This document shows, in pieces, positions 34,736 to 42,667 of a stretch of DNA of 64,000 nucleotides (its first letter is position 1; each line of letters starts with the position of its first letter). Position numbers and translations under genes: made by a program. The notes under the pieces were generated by a model. It saw only the letters and a program-made list of their open reading frames with translations. It ran no database searches and was not told the origin of the DNA. Origin of the DNA: JANPIX01 sp031425195 (GTDB lineage Bacteria > Pseudomonadota > Alphaproteobacteria > Rhodobacterales > Rhodobacteraceae); the NCBI GenBank assembly GCA_031425195.1, contig JANPIX010000004.1:96936-160935 (forward strand), read 5' to 3'.

Positions 34736-35731
34736 ATGAAGGCCAATCTGGAGGATATCGCCAAGGCGGCCGGGGTGTCGAAAATGACGGTAAGCCGCGT
34801 CTTGCGTGGCGGCACAGGCTTTTCCGACGACACGCGGGCCCGGGTGGTCAAGGCCGCGAAAGAACTTGATTATGTGCCCAACCGGATCGCAGCGGCCTTT
34901 GGATCGCACCATCGCGGAACGCTGGTTGGGATGTGTGTTCCAAGGCTGACCTCTGGCCTGTTCGGGCATGTGTTGGACGGGGTGGACCGGGCGCTGTCAA
35001 GGCTGGGGTATCAGCTGATGATCGGGGCCAACAACCATTCTGCCAAAGAGGAAGAAGCATGGATCCGTCAGGTGATCACCTGGCGCCCGGCAGGACTGAT
35101 TCTGTCAGGCCGCACGCATACGCCCGGGACGGTGGACCTGTTGCGCAGCGCGGCGGCACCGGTGGTCGAAATATGGGATCTGACGACAAGCCCGATCGAC
35201 ATGTCGGTCGGGTTTTCCCATTTCGATTGCGGTGCAGAGATGGGGCAATTCCTGCTTCGGCGGGGGCGCAACCGGGTCGGCTATGTCGGTGCGCTGGCCA
35301 GAGCCGACGTCATGGGTGCAGCCCGGCTTGAAGGTTTTGCAGCCACCCTGTCCCGCGCCGGGCATCCGCTTGTCGCTTGCGAGATTCTGCATGATACGCC
35401 AAGTTTTTATGCCGGTTATTACGGTCTTGAAACGTTGTTGGGCAGCCGTGCGAAGGTGGATGTCGTCTATTTTCATAATGACGAGATGGCCATTGGCGGG
35501 ATGGCCTATGCCCAGTCTGTTGGGCTTCGGGTACCCGAAGATCTTGGCATCGCGGGTTGGGGCGGGATGGAAGCAGCGTCGATTTTGCCGCGGCGGTTAA
35601 CAACGACCGTGGTGCCGACAACGGCAATCGGAAAGGCCGCAGCCGAGGCGTTGGTGGCCCGACTGAAGGGCGAACCCGGGCAGGATGTGACAGTGGTTCC
35701 CACCCGCCTGGAACCCGGGGCGACGTGTTGA
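34736..35731 (+). CDS. LacI-family regulator, GntR/IdnR-like
   Basis: 331 residues. The N-terminal LacI helix-turn-helix reads LEDIAKAAGVSKMTVSRVLR (residues 5-24) with the hinge-helix region PNRIAAAF near residue 50, followed by a periplasmic-binding-protein-like effector domain (GTLVGMCVPRLTSGLFG onwards; GIAGWGGMEAASILPRRLTT near residue 270). It resembles E. coli GntR/IdnR, which bind gluconate or 5-ketogluconate derivatives. It is divergent from the ABC transporter operon, with two operator palindromes in the 144-bp gap. A paralogue lies at 40860. Confidence 0.9.
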   Translation: MKANLEDIAKAAGVSKMTVSRVLRGGTGFSDDTRARVVKAAKELDYVPNRIAAAFGSHHRGTLVGMCVPRLTSGLFGHVLDGVDRALSRLGYQLMIGANNHSAKEEEAWIRQVITWRPAGLILSGRTHTPGTVDLLRSAAAPVVEIWDLTTSPIDMSVGFSHFDCGAEMGQFLLRRGRNRVGYVGALARADVMGAARLEGFAATLSRAGHPLVACEILHDTPSFYAGYYGLETLLGSRAKVDVVYFHNDEMAIGGMAYAQSVGLRVPEDLGIAGWGGMEAASILPRRLTTTVVPTTAIGKAAAEALVARLKGEPGQDVTVVPTRLEPGATC

Positions 35732-35861
35732 CTTATCTGGTATCAGCCACGGGGCGATTGGGGTGCGCGACGCGGCGGCGTGGATGTCTGGACAGCATGG
35801 GACAACGCTTTGCCGGTTGTTACCGAGATCAGAGCAATGTTGAAAGCCGAAGGGGGCGCAG

Positions 35862-36284
35862 ATGATGATCACGGTTCCGGCCGAAAGACTGACCGATGCT
35901 GCGCTGCTTGCCATGTTGCAGGCGGCGGCGGACAAGGCGTTGGCCATCGGTCAGCCACAGTGCATCGTGATCGTCGACCCTTCTGCCGTAGATCTGGCAG
36001 TGCTGCGGATGACGGGGGCAAAGGTGCTTTCGTTACGCTCTGCCCGTGCCAAGGCGCAGACGGCGGTGTCGACCGGCAGGCCGTCAGACTCGATCGCCGA
36101 AGCAGTTCGCCTAGCAATTGCGAGCGCGACTGACGGCGCAATGACGGGTCTGCCGGGCGGCTTGCCAATCTGGCGAAATGGCATGCTTTTGGGCGGGATC
36201 GGTATCGGATCGGGAACCGGCGTGCAGGATGTCGAAGTGGCCAATGCCGCCCTTGCCGCAATCGGCGCCGGTGCGGCGCCTTAG
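35862..36284 (+). CDS. GlcG/HbpS family protein
   Basis: A 140-residue protein with the GlcG/HbpS (PF03928-like) layout: LLAMLQAAADKALAIGQP at the N-terminus, KAQTAVSTGRPS in the middle and GGLPIWRNGMLLGGIGIGSG near residue 105, ending VANAALAAIG. The family is an octameric heme- or cobalamin-binding fold common in sugar-acid and diol operons, of unclear function. It lies 130 bp after the LacI gene and converges on the idonate dehydrogenase gene with a 4-bp overlap. The start may be the first or second of two consecutive ATG codons. Confidence 0.82.
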   Translation: MMITVPAERLTDAALLAMLQAAADKALAIGQPQCIVIVDPSAVDLAVLRMTGAKVLSLRSARAKAQTAVSTGRPSDSIAEAVRLAIASATDGAMTGLPGGLPIWRNGMLLGGIGIGSGTGVQDVEVANAALAAIGAGAAP

Positions 36285-37309
36285 ACCGAAAACACGATTT
36301 GCGCCTTCATGGCCTGGCTTCGGTCACTGGCAAGGCGGAACGCGGTTTCGGCGTTGTCAAATGCCACTGTGTGCGTGATCAGTGGCTTTACGTCGATTAA
36401 TCCCTTTTGCATCAACCCGACGCCAATCCCGAATTCGGCGTGAAAACGGAACGACCCGCGCAAATCCAGTTCTTTTGCGGTAATCGCCATCATTGGCAAT
36501 GTCATGTCCCCGCCAAGCCCCAGTTGCAAGATGACCCCGCGCGGACGCAGCGCCGCGATCCCGCCAGCCAACGCGGCGGCGACACCGGTGCATTCATACA
36601 GCACGTCGAACGTGCCCTTCTTTGCGCCATATGCCGCCAGCGCATCGGGGTCTGTGCCGGTGTTGACTGTTCGGTCAGCCCCGACCTTGCGCGCCAGCGA
36701 CAGGGTGAAATCCGACAGATCAGTGACCACGATCTCGGCCGCGCCGGCCCGACGCGCGGCAAGGATCGACAGAACGCCGATTGGCCCGCAGCCGGTGATC
36801 AGGACCCGCTTGCCCAGCATGTCGCCTGCCCGACGTGTGGCATGTAGCGTGACCGCCAATGGTTCGCCCATCGCCGCCTCGCCCGCAGTCAGGCCAGTGG
36901 CATCGACGCATTGGCTTGCGTCAGCGATCAGGATTTCGCGGAATGCGCCCTGAATATGCGGAAACGGCATCGCGCTGCCGTAAAAACGCATGTTCAGGCA
37001 TTGATTCGGCAGCCCTTCCAGGCAGAACATGCAACCGCCACAAGGACGACTGGGCGACACGGCCACCAGTTGCCCGCGATGAAAACCCGTATCCCCAGCG
37101 TCTTCAACAAAGGCCGAAACTTCGTGCCCGAGGATCATTGGTTCACGCAGACGGACGGCACCGAAACCACCGTGATTGTAATAGTGCAGGTCGGATCCGC
37201 AGACCCCACCCGTTGCCAGCCGCAATCGCACCTCCCCCGGCTTAATGGGTTCCGGGGTGGTATCTTCTATCCTCAGATCCTTGGCCCCATGGATGACAAT
37301 TGCCCGCAT
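36281..37309 (-). CDS. Zinc-type dehydrogenase, L-idonate 5-dehydrogenase-like
   Basis: 342 residues of the medium-chain dehydrogenase family. Catalytic zinc ligands are Cys in GGVCGSDLHYY and His-Glu in LGHEVSAF; structural zinc ligands are PCGGCMFCLEGLPNQC (four Cys); the NAD loop is ITGCGPIGVLSILAA near residue 170. GSDLHYYNHGGFGAV is close to L-idonate 5-dehydrogenases, which oxidise L-idonate to 5-ketogluconate. With gluconate 5-dehydrogenase and gluconokinase downstream it forms an idonate/ketogluconate route. It starts immediately after the stop of the 2-hydroxyacid dehydrogenase gene (37310). Confidence 0.87.
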   Translation of the reverse strand: MRAIVIHGAKDLRIEDTTPEPIKPGEVRLRLATGGVCGSDLHYYNHGGFGAVRLREPMILGHEVSAFVEDAGDTGFHRGQLVAVSPSRPCGGCMFCLEGLPNQCLNMRFYGSAMPFPHIQGAFREILIADASQCVDATGLTAGEAAMGEPLAVTLHATRRAGDMLGKRVLITGCGPIGVLSILAARRAGAAEIVVTDLSDFTLSLARKVGADRTVNTGTDPDALAAYGAKKGTFDVLYECTGVAAALAGGIAALRPRGVILQLGLGGDMTLPMMAITAKELDLRGSFRFHAEFGIGVGLMQKGLIDVKPLITHTVAFDNAETAFRLASDRSQAMKAQIVFSV

Positions 37310-38257
37310 CTACAGCACCGGCGTCAGCAATGGCTGTCCTGCGAAATGTGCTGTCAGATTGTCACGGAGCAATTTGCCCATGGCCTGACGGGTTTCATAA
37401 GTGCCGCTTGCGTGGTGTGGCTGCACCAGCACGTTTGGCAGTGTCAGAAAGCGAGGGTTGAGCTTTGGTTCGCCCTCGAACACGTCAAGCGCCGCCGATC
37501 CCAGCCTGCCCTGTTCCAATGCCGCCAAAAGCGCCTCTTCGTCGATATTGGAGGCCCGGCTGACGTTGATCAGCATACCTTCTGGACCCAACGCATCGAT
37601 CACCGCGGCGCCGACGATGTGGCGAGTGGCGGCAGAGGCAGCAAGCGTCACGAACAGGAAATCCGAACGCGCGGCAAGCGCCACCGGATCGGCAATGAAC
37701 TCCCAATTCCTGGCAAAGTCCTTCGGAACAACGTCAGAATAGGCGATTTCAAGATCAAAGCCTTCCAGCCGTTTGGCCACTTCAAAGCCGATGCGGCCAA
37801 GGCCAAGGACACCAACCCGCTTGCCCCAGACGCGCCGTTGCAGCGGATAAAGCCCTTTGGTCGCCCAAGACCCGTCACGCACCCAGTGTTCGGCCCTGAT
37901 CATTCCGCGCGACTGTACCAGCATCATCGCCACGCCAAGGTCTGCCACGTCATTCGTCAGGACGTCAGGCGTGTTGGTGACGCGAATGCCCCGGGCGCGT
38001 GCGGCATTCAGGTCTACCGCGTCATAGCCCACGCCATAAACGCTTATCACCTCAAGCTGCGTGCAGGCTGCGATTATCGCGGCGTTTGCCCCCAACTCTC
38101 CCCTCGTTGCAATGCCGCGCACCTGCGGGCCAAACTGCGCCAGAAAAGCATCCTTGTCTGCCGACTCGAAATAGCGGTGCATGTGGTAGGTTTCGTCCAG
38201 AGGGCCCTGATCCCATTCAGGATAAGGGCCAATCTGGAGAATATGAGGCTTTGTCAT
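37310..38257 (-). CDS. D-2-hydroxyacid dehydrogenase (NAD(P)-dependent)
   Basis: 315 residues from ATG 38257 (MTKPHILQIGPYPEWDQG). It has the Rossmann motif GVLGLGRIGFEVAKRLEGF near residue 145, NVSRASNIDEEALLAAL with the substrate-binding Arg, Glu in DVFEGEPKL and the catalytic His in VQPHHASGTYETR. This fits the glyoxylate/hydroxypyruvate/2-ketogluconate reductase group; 2-ketogluconate reductase would suit the neighbours. An operator palindrome lies 31 bp upstream and is shared with the divergent gluconate 5-dehydrogenase gene. Confidence 0.88.
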   Translation of the reverse strand: MTKPHILQIGPYPEWDQGPLDETYHMHRYFESADKDAFLAQFGPQVRGIATRGELGANAAIIAACTQLEVISVYGVGYDAVDLNAARARGIRVTNTPDVLTNDVADLGVAMMLVQSRGMIRAEHWVRDGSWATKGLYPLQRRVWGKRVGVLGLGRIGFEVAKRLEGFDLEIAYSDVVPKDFARNWEFIADPVALAARSDFLFVTLAASAATRHIVGAAVIDALGPEGMLINVSRASNIDEEALLAALEQGRLGSAALDVFEGEPKLNPRFLTLPNVLVQPHHASGTYETRQAMGKLLRDNLTAHFAGQPLLTPVL

Positions 38258-38287
38258 GGTGGTTCCGATCCCGGCTTGACAGGGTAT

Positions 38288-38299
38288 GTTAACGATAAC
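38288..38299. promoter_or_regulatory. GntR/IdnR-type LacI operator, site C
   Basis: GTTAACGATAAC lies in the 93-bp gap between the divergent 2-hydroxyacid dehydrogenase and gluconate 5-dehydrogenase genes, within a longer TGTTAACGATAACA. It differs from site B at one base and from site A at three, so one regulator probably binds all three. Confidence 0.7.
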
Positions 38300-38350
38300 A
38301 TAAACAGGTGGTACCACTCCTGTCGAGAGGGAACTGAAAGGACGAAGAAC

Positions 38351-39106
38351 TTGGCATACCGGCTTTTCGATCTGTCTGGGCGGCGCGCACTGATCACGGG
38401 GTCTTCGCAAGGCATTGGTTTTGCCCTTGCCGAAGGTCTGGCTGCCGCCGGCGCACAGATTGTGCTGAACGGTCGCGATAAGGCAAAGCTGGCAGCGGCA
38501 GCGGCCCGTATTCCGGGTGCGGACACACTGGAGTTTGACGCGACGGACCACCATGGCGTACGAGCAGCCATCGATGTATACGAAGCGACGGGCAAGCCCA
38601 TCGACATTCTGGTGAACAACGCCGGTATGCAACACCGTGGGCCACTGGAGGACTTTCCCGCCGAAGCATTCGAGCGGCTTCTTCAAACCAACATCGCGTC
38701 AGTGTTTCATGTAGGACAGGCCGTCGCCCGCCACATGATCGCGCGCGGTCGCGGAAAGATCATCAACATCGGCAGCGTGCAAACCGCGCTGGCCCGACCG
38801 TCAATCGCACCCTACACAGCAACCAAAGGCGCTGTTGGCAACCTGACAAAGGGCATGGCAACGGACTGGGCAAAGTATGGGCTGAACTGCAACGCCATCG
38901 CGCCGGGATACTTTGACACGCCATTGAACGCGGCTCTTGTCGCCGACCCCGCATTTTCAACCTGGCTGGAAAAGCGCACGCCTGCGGGCCGGTGGGGCCA
39001 GGTTCAAGAGCTGCAGGGCGCGTGCATCTTTCTTGCCTCGGACGCGTCAAGTTTCGTGAACGGCCACATCCTTTATGTGGATGGCGGCATCACGGCCTCA
39101 CTATGA
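38351..39106 (+). CDS. idnO: Gluconate 5-dehydrogenase (SDR family), TTG start
   Basis: 251 residues. No ATG exists near the conserved N-terminus; the likely start is TTG at 38351 (then AYRLFDLSGRRALITGS), with AAAGGA about 10 bases upstream. Motifs are GSSQGIGFALAEGL (NADP loop), LVNNAGMQHRG, and the catalytic NIGSVQ...YTATKGA Ser-Tyr-Lys set near residues 140-160. It would reduce 5-ketogluconate to gluconate. It overlaps gntK as ATGA (39103-39106) and opens a five-gene plus-strand operon. Confidence 0.87.
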   Translation: MAYRLFDLSGRRALITGSSQGIGFALAEGLAAAGAQIVLNGRDKAKLAAAAARIPGADTLEFDATDHHGVRAAIDVYEATGKPIDILVNNAGMQHRGPLEDFPAEAFERLLQTNIASVFHVGQAVARHMIARGRGKIINIGSVQTALARPSIAPYTATKGAVGNLTKGMATDWAKYGLNCNAIAPGYFDTPLNAALVADPAFSTWLEKRTPAGRWGQVQELQGACIFLASDASSFVNGHILYVDGGITASL

Positions 39107-39600
39107 CTTTGCGCATTGTCATCATGGGTGTTGCTGGCTGCGGAAAGTCATCGGTTGGCGAAGGGCTGTCGAAAAGGCTTGGCATCCCCTACCGTGACGG
39201 CGATGTCCTGCACCCGGCTGCAAATGTCGAAAAGATGAGCAACGGCGTGCCACTGACCGATGACGATAGGTGGCCTTGGCTGGACCGCGTTCGCGCCGTT
39301 CTCGTGGCCGAGGCCCCGGTGATTGTTGGCTGTTCAGCGCTTCGCCGTGTTTACCGCGACAGGCTGCGGGCGGGCGTGGGCGGGTCGCTGTTGTTCGTCC
39401 ACCTGTCTGGCAGCCGCGGGTTGATCGCTGCCCGCATTGCCGCACGCACGGGGCATTACATGCCAAGCAGCCTGATCGACAGCCAGTTTGCCGCGTTGGA
39501 GGCACCCGCCCCCGACGAGGCATTGATCATCAACATCGATCAGCCACTGGCCACGATGATCGATGCAATCGCCACCCAGCTATCAGGAGCGCAGTCATGA
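39103..39600 (+). CDS. gntK: Gluconokinase
   Basis: 165 residues of the GntK/shikimate-kinase-like P-loop family. Walker A is MGVAGCGKSSVGEGL at residues 8-22; YRDGDVLHPAANVEKMSNG and PLTDDDRWPWL are the gluconate-kinase signatures, followed by CSALRRVYRDRLR. It phosphorylates gluconate to 6-phosphogluconate, feeding the Entner-Doudoroff route that ends in the Eda encoded at 26.4 kb. It overlaps genes on both sides by 4 bp, so the operon is translationally coupled. Confidence 0.94.
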   Translation: MTLRIVIMGVAGCGKSSVGEGLSKRLGIPYRDGDVLHPAANVEKMSNGVPLTDDDRWPWLDRVRAVLVAEAPVIVGCSALRRVYRDRLRAGVGGSLLFVHLSGSRGLIAARIAARTGHYMPSSLIDSQFAALEAPAPDEALIINIDQPLATMIDAIATQLSGAQS

Positions 39601-40484
39601 CCCACACAATCGCCTTGATCGGCGCGGGCGCGATGGGCGGGGCAATTGGCGCACGACTTGTTGCAACCGGGACGCGGCTGGTGGTCTTTGACCTTGACCC
39701 TGCAAAAGTCGCCCATCTGGTTGCCATCGGCGCCACCGCGGCCGCATCGGCCTCGGCTGCAGCAAAGGGCGCGCGTGCGGTCATTCTGTCGCTTAACGTG
39801 CCGCACATCGTCCGTGCAGCCGTATTCGGACCGGGCGGCGTTGCCGAAGGCGCGGCGGAAGGCACGCTTATCATCGACATGTCGTCGATTGACCCCGAAG
39901 CGACCAAGGCACTTGCCAAGGATGCCGCGGCCAAGGGTCTTGCATGGGTCGACAGCCCGCTTTCAGGAGGCATTCCCAAGGCTGCGACAGGCGAACTGAC
40001 CCTGATGCAGGGTGGCGCACCCCAAGATGTGGCCGCCGCGCAGGAGATCTTGGCCGGCGTAGCAACCAACCAGACCCGGATGGGTGGGCCGGGGGCGGGC
40101 CAGACCACAAAGTTGATCAATCAGGTCTTGTGCGGGCTGGGCTTTCTGGCCGTGGCCGAAGCGACGGCCCTGGCCGAGGCCGCCGGAGTTGATGCCAGCA
40201 TGATTCCCAAGGCGCTTGCGGGTGGGCGGGCCGACTCGGCGATTCTGCAGGAATACATGCCCCGCTTTGCGAGGCGCGATTACCGCCGCACCGGACGGAT
40301 CGACAATATGGTCAAGGATCTGGACGGTGCCACCAATCTTGCCCGCCAGACACATACGCCAATGCCCCTGACTGCCCTTTGTGCCGAAATACACCGGATG
40401 CTTACAGCATCCGGACTGGGGGGCGAAGATCAGGCCGCGCTTATGGAATTCTTTCAGGGACCGCGAAAGGACCTTACGCCATGA
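39597..40484 (+). CDS. NAD(P)-dependent beta-hydroxyacid dehydrogenase
   Basis: 295 residues from ATG 39597 with CAGGAG upstream. It has ALIGAGAMGGAIGARL (Rossmann loop), DSPLSGGIPKAATGELTLMQGG (substrate loop near residue 120) and the catalytic Lys in GAGQTTKLINQVL, typical of 3-hydroxyisobutyrate/tartronate semialdehyde/glycerate dehydrogenases. In this operon it may handle a C4-C6 sugar-acid intermediate such as 2-hydroxymethyl-glutarate-like or tartronate semialdehyde; the substrate cannot be fixed from sequence. Confidence 0.88.
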   Translation: MTHTIALIGAGAMGGAIGARLVATGTRLVVFDLDPAKVAHLVAIGATAAASASAAAKGARAVILSLNVPHIVRAAVFGPGGVAEGAAEGTLIIDMSSIDPEATKALAKDAAAKGLAWVDSPLSGGIPKAATGELTLMQGGAPQDVAAAQEILAGVATNQTRMGGPGAGQTTKLINQVLCGLGFLAVAEATALAEAAGVDASMIPKALAGGRADSAILQEYMPRFARRDYRRTGRIDNMVKDLDGATNLARQTHTPMPLTALCAEIHRMLTASGLGGEDQAALMEFFQGPRKDLTP

Positions 40485-40816
40485 TCACCCGCTATGCGCT
40501 TTTTGAGGGGCAGATCCACCCTGGCCAGACCGAGTCGTTTCGCGCCGCCGTTCTGGACGAAATTCTTCCCATATGGCGCCGCTTTCCCGGTGCAATTGCC
40601 ATCCACGTCACCTTTGCTGACGACCGCGACGAAGGTGCACCTGAATTTCCCTTGATCCTTGCCATCGACTGGCCAGACCGCGCGACAGTTGACGCGTTTC
40701 TGGACCACCCGATCCGAAAAGAGGGCCGCGCTGCGACTGAAAGCGTGCTTTCGCGGTATTTTACAGGACGTATCCATCACCATGTCACCAACGCGATGAC
40801 CTTCGCCCCTACCTGA
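40481..40816 (+). CDS. Small ferredoxin-like (ABM/Dabb-type) protein
   Basis: A 111-residue protein starting at ATG 40481, which overlaps the preceding stop as ATGA. It reads ITRYALFEGQIHPGQTESFR, ALILAIDWPDRATVDAFLDH-like FPLILAIDWPDRATVDAFLD, and ends with a His-rich segment TGRIHHHVTNAM. The pattern suits the dimeric alpha/beta barrel superfamily (antibiotic-biosynthesis-monooxygenase/Dabb), often found as mutarotase or lactonase helpers in sugar operons. The precise role is unknown. Confidence 0.68.
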   Translation: MITRYALFEGQIHPGQTESFRAAVLDEILPIWRRFPGAIAIHVTFADDRDEGAPEFPLILAIDWPDRATVDAFLDHPIRKEGRAATESVLSRYFTGRIHHHVTNAMTFAPT

Positions 40817-40839
40817 CCGTCGCGCTGGATTTCTGCAAC

Positions 40840-40853
40840 TGGTAACGCTACCA
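40840..40853. promoter_or_regulatory. Candidate LacI operator, site D
   Basis: TGGTAACGCTACCA is a near-perfect inverted repeat centred on CG, 7 bp before the start of the downstream LacI gene. Its half-sites GGTAAC/CTACC resemble sites A-C but are weaker; autoregulation of the 40860 gene is plausible. Confidence 0.5.
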
Positions 40854-40859
40854 AGGCCC

Positions 40860-41876
40860 ATGATAACAGCCCGCAAGTCACCGACAATGGCCGATGTTGC
40901 CCGTCTTGCGGGTGTTTCGCCAATGACAGTAAGCCGGGCGTTCAAGACCGACAGTTCGGTCAGCGAAGCCACGCGCGGGTCAATTCTGAGGGCGGCTGAC
41001 GAACTTGGCTATGTGTTTGACAGCACCGCCTCGAACCTGCGGTCACAGAAGACGGACTTCATTGCCGTCACCATCCCGTCGATCAACAACGCGAACTTTG
41101 CCGAAACGGTTCGCGGGCTGACCGAAGTGCTGAAGCCCCGCGGATTGCAGATTCTGCTGGGCTACACCGATTACGACATGTCGGAAGAGGAACGCCTGAT
41201 CGAACAGTTCCTGCGCCGCCGCCCCGAAGCGATTGTCGTCACCGGTGGCCGCCACACACCGCGGGCCCGGCGGATGCTTGAAAAAGCGGCAATCCCGGTT
41301 GTCGAAACCTGGGATTTGCCCGAAGACCCCATCGGCCACGTCATCGGCTTTTCCAATGCCGCTGCCGTGCACGGCATGGTGGATCACTTTGTGGCCCGAG
41401 GTCTGACCCGTATCGCGTTCATCGGCGGCGACACGTCGCGCGATACGCGCGGCGCAGACCGACGCACGGGGTTTATCGCAGCCATGCAGGTCTACGGGCT
41501 GGACGCGACACGGCTGATCGCTGCGGGAAGTCCACCCATTTCCATGCGCGAAGGGGCCAAGGCGATGGGCCGCCTTCTTGACACCTTGCCCGACACCCAG
41601 GCGGTGATCTGCGTTTCTGACCTTTCCGCCTTTGGCGCGTTGACTGAATGCCAAAGACGCGGCGTCGACGTGCCAGGCCGGCTTTGGATTGCGGGTTTCG
41701 GCGACTATGAAATCGCGGAGATTGCGGTGCCCGCCCTGACGACGATCAACCCCTTCCCCCGGGCCATTGGCGAGCGCACGGCAGAGCTGATCCTTGACGT
41801 GATGGATGGCCAACAAAACGGACTTGCCAGGATTGCCATTTCGCCGGAACTTCTGATCCGCCAGTCCACCGGGTGA
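40860..41876 (+). CDS. LacI-family regulator, GntR-like (second copy)
   Basis: 338 residues. The helix-turn-helix is MADVARLAGVSPMTVSRAFK (residues 10-29), with a hinge near SNLRSQKTDF, then an effector domain including INNANFAETVRGLTEVLKPRG and IAGFGDYEIAEIAVPALTTI. It strongly resembles gluconate repressor GntR and is a distant paralogue of the 34736 gene. It follows the idnO-gntK operon by 43 bp and may be its last gene or have its own operator (site D). Both regulators could share palindromes A-C. Confidence 0.9.
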   Translation: MITARKSPTMADVARLAGVSPMTVSRAFKTDSSVSEATRGSILRAADELGYVFDSTASNLRSQKTDFIAVTIPSINNANFAETVRGLTEVLKPRGLQILLGYTDYDMSEEERLIEQFLRRRPEAIVVTGGRHTPRARRMLEKAAIPVVETWDLPEDPIGHVIGFSNAAAVHGMVDHFVARGLTRIAFIGGDTSRDTRGADRRTGFIAAMQVYGLDATRLIAAGSPPISMREGAKAMGRLLDTLPDTQAVICVSDLSAFGALTECQRRGVDVPGRLWIAGFGDYEIAEIAVPALTTINPFPRAIGERTAELILDVMDGQQNGLARIAISPELLIRQSTG

Positions 41877-42174
41877 CCAAGACAGCAACATTCCTTCGGA
41901 TCTGCGGGCCCGCTGATCCAGTCGAAGGTTAAGTTTTCCCAGCCGGCCTTCCAAACAAAGCCCGCTCCGTCCGGATTTACACCGAGGATGGAAAGCGACC
42001 GGGCGGACCGTCCCCGGTCCAATGCCCAGCCGACAAATTGGCGACCTTCGCCCCAAAGATTGCCAGCGACAAAGCCGACCATATGTCTGGACGTGCCGTC
42101 ATCCTTGACGGAGCATGCCTTGCGATACCTTGACCATGGATTTGGATTGTCCGCCCAAGGCAAAACCCGCTTCT
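41877..42174. other. Interval without a recognisable gene
   Basis: The 298 bp between the LacI gene and the aldose epimerase fragment contain no supported gene. A minus-strand frame stays open here but overlaps the LacI gene and has no recognisable domain. It may be residue of a decayed gene, as in the next 2 kb. Confidence 0.5.
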
Positions 42175-42653
42175 TCAAGGGCATAACGCAAAGGCAAAAA
42201 TCATGCGGTGCAGGTATTCTTGACCTGGGCAGAGCATGGTCGTAGGGAAATGGGCAAACTCCGGCGCACAGGGGAACCCCTGGGTTTCCAGAGCGATGCC
42301 GCCGGCCTGCATAAAAGGCACCCCGCCCTTGCCGATCAGATAGCCCCCAAGATCGCCGCCCGAATAGACCTGTAACGCTGGCGCATCGGTTCGCAGGTCA
42401 AACCCAAGCCCGCTTTCCGGGCTGAACAGCCGCGCAGCAAGGCGCAGCCCATCCGCATCTGCCCCACCCAGAACAAGTGCATGGTCATAGCCAACTCCGG
42501 CAGTCCGCTCCGCGTTCGGGCGAAATGATACTGCGTCAAAATCCTGTCCGATCTTTCGGCCATGCCGCCGCCGATACCGGACGCCCCGCCGGTAACGACG
42601 ACCACAGCATCCCTGAGGCTGTCATAGCGCACGTTCTGAGCAAGAAGTGTCAT
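42175..42653 (-). pseudogene. Deletion fusion: SDR N-terminus joined to aldose 1-epimerase C-terminus
   Basis: From ATG 42653 the frame reads MTLLAQNVRYDSLRDAVVVV then TGGASGIGGGMAE, the first 33 residues of a short-chain dehydrogenase, and then loses similarity. From about 42560 a different frame reads FDAVSFRPNAERTAG, GYDHALVLGGADADGLRLAA, YSGGDLGGYLIGKGG, ETQGFPCAPEFAHFP and ends AFALCP stop at 42175, the C-terminal third of GalM-type aldose 1-epimerase including the conserved ETQ region. An internal deletion that removed the SDR body and the GalM N-terminus explains this. Both fragments are non-functional; they belonged with the lactonase remnant upstream. Confidence 0.75.
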
Positions 42654-42667
42654 CTCAATTTGGTCCT

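Noticed and set aside
36911..38350. Very long plus-strand extension before gluconate 5-dehydrogenase
   Set aside because: It is antisense shadow of the two minus-strand dehydrogenase genes; the SDR fold begins at about 38351.
37310..38686. Longer minus-strand frame upstream of the 2-hydroxyacid dehydrogenase
   Set aside because: The upstream part lies over the gluconate 5-dehydrogenase gene and is not conserved; the start at 38257 has the proper N-terminus.
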